Assembly (NCBI GenBank): GCA_005882135.1
Contig: VBDR01000030.1
Span: forward strand, 52,052 to 116,051
Reading direction: 5' to 3'
From: Chloroflexota bacterium
GTDB lineage: Bacteria; Chloroflexota; Dormibacteria; Dormibacterales; Dormibacteraceae
Length of the DNA: 64,000 bases
Under the pieces are notes generated by a model. That model was not told the origin of the DNA. It did not search any database and saw only the letters and a list, made by a program, of their open reading frames with translations. Numbering within the stretch: the stretch's first letter is position 1; each line of letters starts with the position of its first letter. Shown here one piece after another: positions 38,496-46,654 of the stretch. The position numbers were made by a program, and so were the translations under genes.

Positions 38496-38762
38496 GTGAC
38501 GCTCGAGAACATCGTCGTCTTCATCGTGGTGGGCCTGGTCGCCGGCTTCCTGGCGAGCCGCGTCGTCCTCGGCCACGGCCGCGGCTTGCTCTGGGACATC
38601 ATCATCGGCATCCTCGGCGCGATCATTGGCGGCTGGCTCGCCGGCCTCCTCCACATCTCAGTCAACGTTGGGCCGTCGATCCTGAACCAGATCATCATCG
38701 CCTTCGCCGGCGCCGTGATCCTGCTCCTGATCTGGCGGCTCGTCTTCCGGCGCGGGAAGTAA
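38496..38762 (+). CDS. GlsB/YeaQ/YmgE (transglycosylase-associated) stress membrane protein
   Basis: GLVAGFLASRVVLGHGRGLLWDIIIGILGAIIGGWLAGLL. Confidence 0.88.
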   Translation: MTLENIVVFIVVGLVAGFLASRVVLGHGRGLLWDIIIGILGAIIGGWLAGLLHISVNVGPSILNQIIIAFAGAVILLLIWRLVFRRGK

Positions 38763-38844
38763 GGTCCGAACGCTCCTCGTAGGTGGGCACGCTCGGCGTC
38801 AGTGCGCCGCCATATCGACGTCGCCCAAGTAAGCGCTCGACCGG

Positions 38845-38874
38845 AGAGAGGGCCCGCTGCGGGCCCTCTCTTTA
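38845..38874 (+). terminator. Rho-independent terminator
   Basis: AGAGAGGGCCCG-CTG-CGGGCCCTCTCT then TTA. Confidence 0.8.
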
Positions 38875-38913
38875 CGGAATACCTCGCGGAGCGGCCGCCA
38901 TTCTTGCTTCTGG

Positions 38914-39753
38914 ATGGACTACGGGCAGCCGGTCAGGTTCGGAGTCTTCGTCACCCCCGTGGCGACCGAGGACCCGATGCGACAGGCGATCGCGGCGGAC
39001 GAGCTCGGGTTCGACGTCATCGGCATCCAGGACCACCCGTATCAACGCCGCTTCTTCGACACCTGGACGCTCCTGACCGCGATCGCGATGCGGACCGCGC
39101 GCATCAGTCTCTTTCCCGACGTCGCGAACGTGCCGCTGCGCCCGCCGGCCATGCTCGCCAAGGCCGCCGCAACGCTCGACATCCTGAGCGACGGGCGCCT
39201 GGAGCTGGGCTTGGGCGCGGGAGGCTTCTGGAAGGGGATCGAGGCCTACGACGGGCCGGTGCGGACGCCCGGAGAGTCCGTGTCGGCGGTCGAGGAGGCG
39301 ATCCAGGTGATCCGCCTTTTGTGGAGCGGGCAGCACGGCATCCGCTTCGAGGGCAAGTTCTACCGGCTCGCCGGCGCGCATTCCGGGCCTATGCCGAAGC
39401 ACCCGATCGGCATCTGGCTCGGCGCCTACAAGCCCAGGATGCTTTCGATCATCGGCCGGCTGGGTGACGGTTGGGTGCCGTCGTACGGCTACGTCAAAGA
39501 GGCCGACCTCCTGGAGGGCAACCGGCGCATCGATGAAGCTGCGATCGCGGCGGGTCGCGACCCGCGTTCGATCCGGCGCGTGTTGAACGCGGGACAGGTC
39601 GACGCCCCAACGCTTGTCTCGCTCGTGGTCGACTACGGGATGGACACGTTCCTCGTCACCGACGACCCCGACGAGATGCGGAGCTTCATGTCGGACGTCG
39701 CGCCGAGAGTTCGGGAAGAAGTTGAGACACGCCGATCTCGTAGCACTCATTAG
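38914..39753 (+). CDS. LLM-class (F420-dependent-type) oxidoreductase
   Basis: ADELGFDVIGIQDHPYQRRFFDTWTLLTAIAMRT, LELGLGAGGFWKGIEAY. Confidence 0.9.
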   Translation: MDYGQPVRFGVFVTPVATEDPMRQAIAADELGFDVIGIQDHPYQRRFFDTWTLLTAIAMRTARISLFPDVANVPLRPPAMLAKAAATLDILSDGRLELGLGAGGFWKGIEAYDGPVRTPGESVSAVEEAIQVIRLLWSGQHGIRFEGKFYRLAGAHSGPMPKHPIGIWLGAYKPRMLSIIGRLGDGWVPSYGYVKEADLLEGNRRIDEAAIAAGRDPRSIRRVLNAGQVDAPTLVSLVVDYGMDTFLVTDDPDEMRSFMSDVAPRVREEVETRRSRSTH

Positions 39754-40222
39754 GGATGGGGTAGGGGGGCGGGGCGGCCGCTGGGCCGACCTGGGTGCGG
39801 GAGAAGGCGCCTTCACCTCCGCGCTCGCCGATCTACTTGGGCCCGATGCCCACATCACCGCCATCGACAAGGACGCAAGCGCCGTGCGTTCGATCCAGGG
39901 CCCGATCGACGTGCGCGTCGCCGACTTCACCAGGCCGTTGGATCTTCAAGACCTGGACGGAGTTCTGATGGCGAACTCTTTGCACTTCGTCCTGGACAAG
40001 GGGCCGGTCTTGAGGGCCGTGCACGCCATGCTTCGCCCGGGCGGCAGGTTGATCATCGTCGAGTACGGAACCGACCGCGGCAACCCGTGGGTGCCGCATC
40101 CCTTCACCTACGAGCAGTGGGAGGGGATGGCGGCTCAGGCCGGCTTCAAGAACACAAAGCTCCTGCGCACCGTCCCGAGCCGCTGGCTCGGCAGCATGTA
40201 TTCAGCCGCGAGCGAGGCCTAA
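39722..40222 (+). CDS. SAM-dependent methyltransferase
   Basis: WADLGAGEGAFTSALADLLG, ITAIDKDASAV, MLRPGGRLIIVEYG; likely TTG start overlapping previous gene. Confidence 0.8.
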   Translation: MRHADLVALIRDGVGGRGGRWADLGAGEGAFTSALADLLGPDAHITAIDKDASAVRSIQGPIDVRVADFTRPLDLQDLDGVLMANSLHFVLDKGPVLRAVHAMLRPGGRLIIVEYGTDRGNPWVPHPFTYEQWEGMAAQAGFKNTKLLRTVPSRWLGSMYSAASEA

Positions 40223-40635
40223 AAGACTTGCGACTGCCTCTCGGCTCGCTGCTCGCGCCGTCCGCGGTGCCGACGCATCCAGCGCCGGATCATCACGCTC
40301 CGCCGGTCATCGCCGCCGCGACCGCCGCCTCCGGGGTTGAAGCGCTTGGTCACGCCGTCGAGCTTGGCGCCCCACGTGATGTATTTCTTGAAGCGCTCCT
40401 CGGCCTCCTGGGCGATGCCGATCCGCTGGCCGCGCGTCTCCTCACGGAAACGAGCGATGCGTCCGGCGGCGGCGCCTTCCTTCTCCTCGGGCGTCGAGCC
40501 GAGATTGGTCTCGGGCAGCGTGCCGATGACCACGATCTGGTCGTCTTCGACGGCGACCTCCACCCCCGCGAACCAGCCGTCCGGGAGCCTTCCGGCAAAC
40601 CAACCCTTGATCGAACCGAGCTCTTTCTCATCCAT
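40219..40635 (-). CDS. conserved hypothetical protein
   Basis: MDEKELGSIKGWFAGRLPDGWFAGVEVAVEDDQIVVIGTLPE; convergent with methyltransferase. Confidence 0.65.
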   Translation of the reverse strand: MDEKELGSIKGWFAGRLPDGWFAGVEVAVEDDQIVVIGTLPETNLGSTPEEKEGAAAGRIARFREETRGQRIGIAQEAEERFKKYITWGAKLDGVTKRFNPGGGGRGGDDRRSVMIRRWMRRHRGRREQRAERQSQVF

Positions 40636-40638
40636 CCA

Positions 40639-40657
40639 TTACATGATTACACTGTAA
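40639..40657. promoter_or_regulatory. inverted repeat TTACA-N9-TGTAA upstream of 40219..40635
   Basis: TTACATGATTACACTGTAA adjacent to the ATG at 40635. Confidence 0.45.
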
Positions 40658-40678
40658 GAGATGGTCTGTCAAGCACTT

Positions 40679-40730
40679 CACCTCCCCGCTAGCCGGGGAG
40701 GTCGGCGGCGCAGCCGCCGGGTGGGGGCGT
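40679..40730 (+). repeat. REP-like double-hairpin repeat, copy 5
   Basis: CACCTCCCCGCTAGCCGGGGAGGTCGGCGGCGCAGCCGCCGGGTGGGGGCG. Confidence 0.7.
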
Positions 40731-40766
40731 GGCCTTGCCAATAGCCTCACGTAAGCTCCCTTTCAC

Positions 40767-42896
40767 ATGGGAATGATGCCGCCCGGCTCGCATGGGCCGG
40801 TGATCTGGTGGGGAGGTTGGGGCCGGGGCCGGCGCAAGCCTGAGAGCGGCCCTGCCAACAGCGGCCTGACCGGCGATCCGACGCTCGAGCCGCCGCAGCA
40901 GCCCGAAGGGCCCAAAGACCTCCGGGGACGGTGGGAAAGCCTCAAACAGTCGGTCACCGGCACGACCGCGGCGCTGCCTCAGGTGCTCCGACTGGTCTGG
41001 GAGGCGAGTCGCCCCATCACGATCGGCCTGTTTGCCACCACGGCCATCGCGGGTGTCATCCCCACCATTTCCGTCGGGATCACGCTGATGCTGACCAACG
41101 CGGTCGTGGCGGGTATCGCCATCCATCAGTTCCACCAGCCCGACCGGGTCGTCTTTTCCAGCCTCGGCGTGCCGTGGCTCCCCGGCCCGACCTTGACCGC
41201 GGTGCAGATGATCGTTTTCCTGGCCGCGCTGCAGTTCGTGGTGTTCGTTGTAAGCGCGCTGCTCAACACCCTGCGCAACATCACGCAGCAGCTGCTCCAG
41301 AACTCGGTGTCCATGCGCATCCAGCTCATGGTCATGGAGAAAGCCGCGTCGCTCGACCTTCCTTTTTACGAAGACCCCGCCTCGTACGACCTGCTGCGGC
41401 GAGCGCAAAACGATTCCATCAACCGGCCGGTGCTGATGATCGCCACGGCATTCGGCCTCCTCCAGACCATCCTCACGCTGGCGACCATGATCGTCCTGCT
41501 GTTCGGAGTCAGCTGGGTCCTGGCCGTGGTCGTTCTGATCTCACCGATTCCGGCCTTCATCGCCGACACCCGTTACGGCTGGCGCGGTTACAACATTGCG
41601 CGCTGGGGATCCCGGCTCCTTCGCCGCATGCAGTACATGGTCTCGCTCGTCACCACGGATTCGTTCGCCAAGGAGGTCAAGCTCTTCGGCCTCGGCGAGT
41701 ACTTCATCGAGCGCTATCGCCTGATCGCCAACGCCTTCTACGAAAGCCAGCGATCGCAGCTGGTCCGGCGCTATATGACCGGTTTCGTGTTGGGCAACCT
41801 GAGCACCATCGTCACGTCGATCACCTACCTCTACATCGCGGTGCAAGCGATCGCGGGCCGGATGTCGCTGGGGAGCCTGACTGCTTACACGCAGGCGGCG
41901 GTGCAGGTACAGAACTCCATCCAGAGCGTTCTGAGCGGATTCTCGGGCATGTACGAGCACAACCTCTACCTCAACAATCTCGTCGAGCTGATGGCGAAGC
42001 AGCCGTCGATGCCAGTGGCCGCGGAACCAGAGCCGGTGCCGCAGCCGCTGCGCGGCGAGATCCGCTTCGAGAACGTCAGCTTCGCGTACCCGGGATCCGA
42101 GAACCAGGCGCTCACCGAGCTCTCGTTCACGGTCGAGGCAGGCGAGACGCTGGCGGTCGTCGGCCGCAACGGAGCGGGGAAGACCACCTTGTTCAAGCTC
42201 ATCTGCCGCCTCTACGACCCGCTCGAGGGCAGGATCCTGATCGACGGGGTCGACATCCGCGACTTCGAGCCTGCCCAGCTCCGCCGCCAGATCGGCGCCA
42301 TGTTCCAGGACTACGTCGATTACCAGGCCACCGCCTCCGAGAACATCGGCCTGGGCAACGTGCCCGAGATCGCCGACCGCGATGCGGTCGTCAGCGCCAG
42401 CAAGCAGGCCGGCTCCGACGAGCTCATCGCGAACCTTCCCGCCGGCTACGACACCGCGCTCGGCAAGTGGTTTGACGCCGGCGTGAACCTGTCGGGAGGC
42501 GAGTGGCAGAAGGTCGCGCTGGCGCGTGCGTTCATGCGCGAGGACGCTCGCATCCTCCTGCTCGACGAGCCGACGTCAGCCCTCGACGCGCAGGCCGAGT
42601 ACGACCTGTTCGAGCGGCTCCGTTCGCTGACGCATGGCCGCACTGCCGTCTACATCTCGCACCGCTTCTCGACCGTGCGCCGCGCCGACCGGATCATCTT
42701 CCTCGACCACGGTCGCCTCGTCGAAGAAGGCACGCACGAAGAGCTGATGCGTCTCGGTGGCCGCTATGCGAGGCTCTTCCGCATGCAGGCCGCCGCCTAC
42801 ACGGGGGAAGACGTCGAAATGTTGCCGGAAGAAGCCATGTCTTCCCCGCTTGCGGGGAAGTACCCGGCGAAGCCGGGGGATGGGGCCGTCGTCTAA
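40767..42896 (+). CDS. ABC transporter, fused permease/ATP-binding protein
   Basis: VVGRNGAGKTTLFKLICRLYDP, NLSGGEWQKVALARAFMRE, LLDEPTSALDAQAE. Confidence 0.93.
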   Translation: MGMMPPGSHGPVIWWGGWGRGRRKPESGPANSGLTGDPTLEPPQQPEGPKDLRGRWESLKQSVTGTTAALPQVLRLVWEASRPITIGLFATTAIAGVIPTISVGITLMLTNAVVAGIAIHQFHQPDRVVFSSLGVPWLPGPTLTAVQMIVFLAALQFVVFVVSALLNTLRNITQQLLQNSVSMRIQLMVMEKAASLDLPFYEDPASYDLLRRAQNDSINRPVLMIATAFGLLQTILTLATMIVLLFGVSWVLAVVVLISPIPAFIADTRYGWRGYNIARWGSRLLRRMQYMVSLVTTDSFAKEVKLFGLGEYFIERYRLIANAFYESQRSQLVRRYMTGFVLGNLSTIVTSITYLYIAVQAIAGRMSLGSLTAYTQAAVQVQNSIQSVLSGFSGMYEHNLYLNNLVELMAKQPSMPVAAEPEPVPQPLRGEIRFENVSFAYPGSENQALTELSFTVEAGETLAVVGRNGAGKTTLFKLICRLYDPLEGRILIDGVDIRDFEPAQLRRQIGAMFQDYVDYQATASENIGLGNVPEIADRDAVVSASKQAGSDELIANLPAGYDTALGKWFDAGVNLSGGEWQKVALARAFMREDARILLLDEPTSALDAQAEYDLFERLRSLTHGRTAVYISHRFSTVRRADRIIFLDHGRLVEEGTHEELMRLGGRYARLFRMQAAAYTGEDVEMLPEEAMSSPLAGKYPAKPGDGAVV
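42838..42889 (+). repeat. REP-like double-hairpin repeat, copy 6
   Basis: 52 nt identical to 37414-37465; encodes the C-terminus of the ABC protein. Confidence 0.85.
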
Positions 42897-44238
42897 CCGG
42901 GCCGCACTCGCCGGCACCCTTCTCGGCGTCGCCACCTTCGCCGTCTACATGATCGGATCCAACCGCTCCTTCGGTTACGACGCCGCGGCAAGCTTCGCCA
43001 ACTTCATCGCCACGCCATCGCTGTGGGATGCGTTCGCCTATCGTTCCGTGATCCCAACCATCCCGGTGACGCAGGTCGCGACCAACGACCACGTCCTGGT
43101 GTCGTTCATCAGCCACGTCATCTTTTCGGCGACCGGCACGCGCAGCGAGGCGGTGTACAGGCTGGTCCCGGCCCTGGCCGCGGGCGCAACCGTCGGGGTC
43201 GCCACGGCGGCGCTGGCACGCCGCTTCGGGCTGCTGGCGGGATTCTGCGCCGGGCTCTACATCGCCACCGATCCGCTTTTCGTCGACAACAGCCGCGACC
43301 TCCGCGGCTACAGCCTGGCGGCGCTGGGCTCAGTCGTGGCGACGTTGCTCCTCCCCATTCATGGGGAGGTGGCCCGGAGGGCCGGAGGGGCCGCGCCGGA
43401 GGGGCTCCGCCTTGTTGCGTATGCCCTGGTCATGGGCCTGGCCATCGCCGCCCAGCTCTTCGCCGGGGTGGTGCTGCTCTGCCACATCGCATGGATGCTC
43501 ACGCGCCGGTCGCGAGCCGAGCTCTTGCAGCTTGCTCCCGCGTGGATCGGCGCCGCCCTGGTCGGTGTCGCGGCCAACGCCACGATCCAGGTCACCGAGT
43601 TCACCCAGCACGGCCTGCCGGCACCGCTGTTCTACCCGACCTTCCCCCGCGACTTGGTCTTGTTCCTGGTCGGCGCGCCGGTGCTGCTGCCGGTGGGGCT
43701 GTGGCTGTCAAGCGCCGGGCTCGGCCTGTGGCTTCAGCGCCGTCAAGCCTGGCTGTGGGCGACCCTGGCAGTGCTTGCGGCGGTGGTGCTGGTCCTCTGG
43801 CTCGTCCTCCGGCCGGCGTTCCTGTACCCGCGCTTCTTCGTCTTCCTGGTCCCGGCCTGCGCCTACCTGATGGCGGCCGCGATCGCCCGCTGGTGGGTGC
43901 TGGGCCCGGTGGTGGCGCTGGGAGCGGCCGCGGCCGTACTCAGTCAGGCGTCTGGTTACACCCAGGACCCACTGGCTTTGCCTCAGGCCGCAGCCGCGGT
44001 GGAGCGCATCCACGCCTCGGGCCAGCGCGCGTGCGTGATCCACAGCGACGAGCAGGTGCTGTCGGGGTACACGAGCGAGTTCACCGTGGTCACCCGGCCG
44101 GAACAGCTGAAGGACTGCGACGCGGTCGTGGTCGTGAGCTGGGGGGTCGACCTCGCCCTGCGCGACCAGGCGGCGCAGGAGTTTCCGCGGCTGACGACGC
44201 TGGAGGCGTACTACCCGGCGGTGGTTCTAGAGAGGTGA
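42880..44238 (+). CDS. multi-TM membrane protein (glycosyltransferase 39-like topology)
   Basis: Many TM helices; GYDAAASFANF, DNSRDLRGYSLAALGS; ATG 42880 inside the repeat. Confidence 0.65.
   Translation: MGPSSNRAALAGTLLGVATFAVYMIGSNRSFGYDAAASFANFIATPSLWDAFAYRSVIPTIPVTQVATNDHVLVSFISHVIFSATGTRSEAVYRLVPALAAGATVGVATAALARRFGLLAGFCAGLYIATDPLFVDNSRDLRGYSLAALGSVVATLLLPIHGEVARRAGGAAPEGLRLVAYALVMGLAIAAQLFAGVVLLCHIAWMLTRRSRAELLQLAPAWIGAALVGVAANATIQVTEFTQHGLPAPLFYPTFPRDLVLFLVGAPVLLPVGLWLSSAGLGLWLQRRQAWLWATLAVLAAVVLVLWLVLRPAFLYPRFFVFLVPACAYLMAAAIARWWVLGPVVALGAAAAVLSQASGYTQDPLALPQAAAAVERIHASGQRACVIHSDEQVLSGYTSEFTVVTRPEQLKDCDAVVVVSWGVDLALRDQAAQEFPRLTTLEAYYPAVVLER
43348..43392 (+). repeat. REP-like double-hairpin repeat, copy 7 (inside a CDS)
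   Basis: CTCCTCCCCATTCATGGGGAGGTGGCCCGGAGGGCCGGAGGGGCC. Confidence 0.7.
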
Positions 44239-44502
44239 GTGGGCGCTGCAGGCGTGGAGGCCCTGAGGTGTCATCTGGAGGACTCGGACCGCCCGTCCGC
44301 GCATGCGGTCGCAACGCCAGCAGAACACGACCGCGTCGATCCCCCAGGGGAGGATCCCCCTCAGCAGCACCTCGCGCTCCTTTTGGTGGAGCGCCCAGCA
44401 AATGATGAAGTGCATCAAGCCGGAAGACTGTATCCGGAAACTGCCGACAAACCGACGGAAGCCCAGTTAAGAACCTGTGAAACGCGCCCAGGATTGCTCG
44501 GT

Positions 44503-44862
44503 CTAGTCGATCTGGTCGATCTGGTCGATCTTGGCCGCCAGCACGAAGTCGTTTTCGGTCAGCCCTCCCGCGGCGTGGGTCCAGAGCTCGACCTTCAGCG
44601 AGCCATAGCTGAGGTGCAGGTCGGGGTGGTGGCCCTCGGCCTCGGCGATGGGCGCGATCCGGTTGATCAGGTCGACGCCGGGCATGAAGCCCTTGAACCT
44701 GAAGGTCTTGGTGAGCACGAGGTGACCGTCGGGCTCGACGACGCTCCAGCCCGACAGCTGCTGGAGGAGGCGGTCGATTTCGGCGGGCGGGAGGGTGGGG
44801 GTGCCGGGGGTGCAGACGATGCAGTGGCGCTCAGTAAGAGGCGTTTCCATCCCGGTGAGCAT
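44503..44862 (-). CDS. 4a-hydroxytetrahydrobiopterin (pterin-4a-carbinolamine) dehydratase
   Basis: FRFKGFMPGVDLINRIAPIAEAEGHHPDLHLSYGSLKVELWTHAAGGLTENDFVLAAKID. Confidence 0.92.
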   Translation of the reverse strand: MLTGMETPLTERHCIVCTPGTPTLPPAEIDRLLQQLSGWSVVEPDGHLVLTKTFRFKGFMPGVDLINRIAPIAEAEGHHPDLHLSYGSLKVELWTHAAGGLTENDFVLAAKIDQIDQID

Positions 44863-44894
44863 CGTACGAGGGTGGGTAGAATGAAGCCTCCCAT

Positions 44895-44969
44895 GGGCGG
44901 CTAGCTCAGTGGGAGAGCGCTTGCCTCACACGCAAGAGGTCGTTGGTTCAACCCCAACGCCGCCCACCA
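44895..44969 (+). tRNA. tRNA-Val (anticodon CAC)
   Basis: GGGCGGC/GCCGCCC acceptor, CTTGC-CTCACAC-GCAAG, encoded CCA. Confidence 0.95.
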
Positions 44970-44974
44970 ATAGC

Positions 44975-45051
44975 GGCCCCGTCGTCTAGTGGCCTAGGAC
45001 GCAGCCCTCTCAAGGCTGAGATCGCGGGTTCGAATCCCGCCGGGGCTACCA
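44975..45051 (+). tRNA. tRNA-Glu (anticodon CTC)
   Basis: GGCCCCG...CAGCC-CTCTCAA-GGCTG...GCGGGTTCGAATCCCGC CGGGGCT ACCA. Confidence 0.95.
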
Positions 45052-45208
45052 ACTTCATGGCCCCTGAATGTGCGCCCTGCGCGCGCCCGGCGAGGCTGAG
45101 ATCGCGGGTTCGAATCCCGCCGGGGCTACCAACTTCATGGCCCCTGAATGTGCGCCCTGCGCGCGCCCGGCGAGGCTGAGATCGCGGGTTCGAATCCCGC
45201 CGGGGCTA
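45013..45208 (+). repeat. 80-bp-period tandem repeat of the tRNA-Glu 3' half plus downstream flank (about 2.45 units)
   Basis: AGGCTGAGATCGCGGGTTCGAATCCCGCCGGGGCTA recurs at 45013, 45093, 45173 with identical 45-nt linkers. Confidence 0.95.
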
Positions 45209-45332
45209 TTTCGTCACCATGACTAACATCCAGCACCCAGTGCGAGCGCAGTGGCGACGGCAATGATTGTTCGGCTGCGGGTCGCCGCAATTGATCGGAG
45301 CGGCTCTCACACTGGTCGACGCGTGACGGGTC

Positions 45333-46307
45333 TCAGGCTGGGCTCATCTGAGACTTCGTCCCCAGCAGGATAGCCTCTGCGCCCTCGACCAGCTCGTGGA
45401 CGATCTTCGCTGCCGGCTCGACCTTCTTGACGTCGCCCACTGACTGGCCCGCGTAGCACGCCATCGCGGCGATGGTTCCCACGAAGCTGCGATTGGGCGG
45501 CGCGCCCGCGAAGCGGGGAATTGGCCGCACTCCCGGCCAATCGCCTGCGGTCTCGGTCTGCAAGGCCTCAGCCCTCTCGATCGCCGATCGCAGTACGCCG
45601 TGTGTGGAAGGGCAGAGTGGGCAGTCGACGTGGAACCGGTTCGTGCGGACGCTGTCCTCTGCGCGTGCCGCGATTAGCGCCTTCACGTAATCCGGATGCG
45701 CATTGGTTTCCTCGGCAGCGAGGAACCGCGTCCCGATCCGTGCCCCCGCGGCGCCCGCGGCGATCACGCCCGCCAGCGCCCGTGCGTTGCCGATCCCGCC
45801 TGCCGCCAGCACCGGAACTTTCACAGCTTCTACAACCTCGGTCAGAAGCTGGAGCACACCCAGCTGGCCGCGGATATGGCCGCCGGCCTCGATGCCTTGG
45901 GCGATGAGGAAATCGCAGCCGGCGGCCTCGGCCGCGACCGCCTCTTCGAGCGACCCCGTCTGCCAGCTGGCCAGAGCACCCCCGGCATGTGCGATACGCA
46001 CCAGCTCGGCGTCGGGCCGGCCCCAGAAGAAATCGACCACCCGGCAGGCTCGGGCGGCAGCCTTGACGGCCTCCGTATCGACGACCGGGATCAGGAAGTT
46101 AAGGGCGAAGGGCTTCTTGGTCTGGGTGCGGATGAGGTCCACGCGTGCCTCCACCTCGTTAGGAGTCAGCCCGGCGACCGTGTTCGTGCCCAGGCCGCCA
46201 GCCTGCGACACTGCTGCTGCCAGTTCGGGCCCGCCAACCGAGCCCATGCCTGACATCTGAATCGGCGCCTCGACGCCGACTAGCTCAGTGAAGGTTGTTC
46301 TCAGCAT
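45333..46307 (-). CDS. nitronate monooxygenase / 2-nitropropane dioxygenase-like
   Basis: TELVGVEAPIQMSGMGSVGGPELAAAVSQAGGLGTN, AGCDFLIAQGIEAGGHIRG, PVLAAGGIGNARALAGVIAAGAAGARIGTRFL. Confidence 0.92.
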   Translation of the reverse strand: MLRTTFTELVGVEAPIQMSGMGSVGGPELAAAVSQAGGLGTNTVAGLTPNEVEARVDLIRTQTKKPFALNFLIPVVDTEAVKAAARACRVVDFFWGRPDAELVRIAHAGGALASWQTGSLEEAVAAEAAGCDFLIAQGIEAGGHIRGQLGVLQLLTEVVEAVKVPVLAAGGIGNARALAGVIAAGAAGARIGTRFLAAEETNAHPDYVKALIAARAEDSVRTNRFHVDCPLCPSTHGVLRSAIERAEALQTETAGDWPGVRPIPRFAGAPPNRSFVGTIAAMACYAGQSVGDVKKVEPAAKIVHELVEGAEAILLGTKSQMSPA

Positions 46308-46463
46308 GGCTTTAGCCCTCCTTCCGCTGCCATAGGCTCGCTCCTTGATGAGAGTCTGCGCCTCCACAAAGCATTGGGAATCGCGCGATCGCGCTATTTG
46401 TAGGACTGGCGGCCGGAGATCGAAGTCAGCAGAAGACGATCCGAGGTTTCTTAGGTGTCGCCC

Positions 46464-46481
46464 CGAATCCCGCCGGGGCTA
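46464..46481 (+). repeat. diverged tRNA-Glu 3'-end copy (att-like)
   Basis: CGAATCCCGCCGGGGCTA identical to the tRNA-Glu 3' end, followed by diverged TACCAAC...GTGAATCCGCACGCCTGGCGAG. Confidence 0.75.
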
Positions 46482-46654
46482 TACCAACCTGACGCACTTC
46501 AACCCGTGAATCCGCACGCCTGGCGAGCGTCTCGTCCAACACATATAGGCTCGTTTCTCGCCAGGAAGGCCGAATTTTCGAGCGCGGCTCAATGGAGTTG
46601 CGCGCCGTCGGTGGTGACCCCAGGGCCGAGGCCCTGGGGTCGACGGTGGATCTA

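Noticed and set aside
40931-42475. 514-aa + ORF overlapping the ABC exporter
   Set aside because: Alternate frame of the exporter gene, compositionally artefactual.
44227-44418. 63-aa minus ORF with CxxC-like WRCDR
   Set aside because: No family recognised, overlaps upstream gene end; not supported enough to call.
45093-45208. Additional complete tRNA-Glu genes in the tandem repeat
   Set aside because: Repeat units contain only the 3' half (variable region, T-arm, acceptor 3' strand); no D-arm or full anticodon arm.
45013-45208. CRISPR array
   Set aside because: Linkers are identical between units and the repeat is tRNA sequence; no cas genes in the window.
46616-46641. Terminator for the minus-strand gene 46655..47146
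   Set aside because: Good 11-bp hairpin (GACCCCAGGGC/GCCCTGGGGTC) but no T run on either side; left as an unassigned hairpin.
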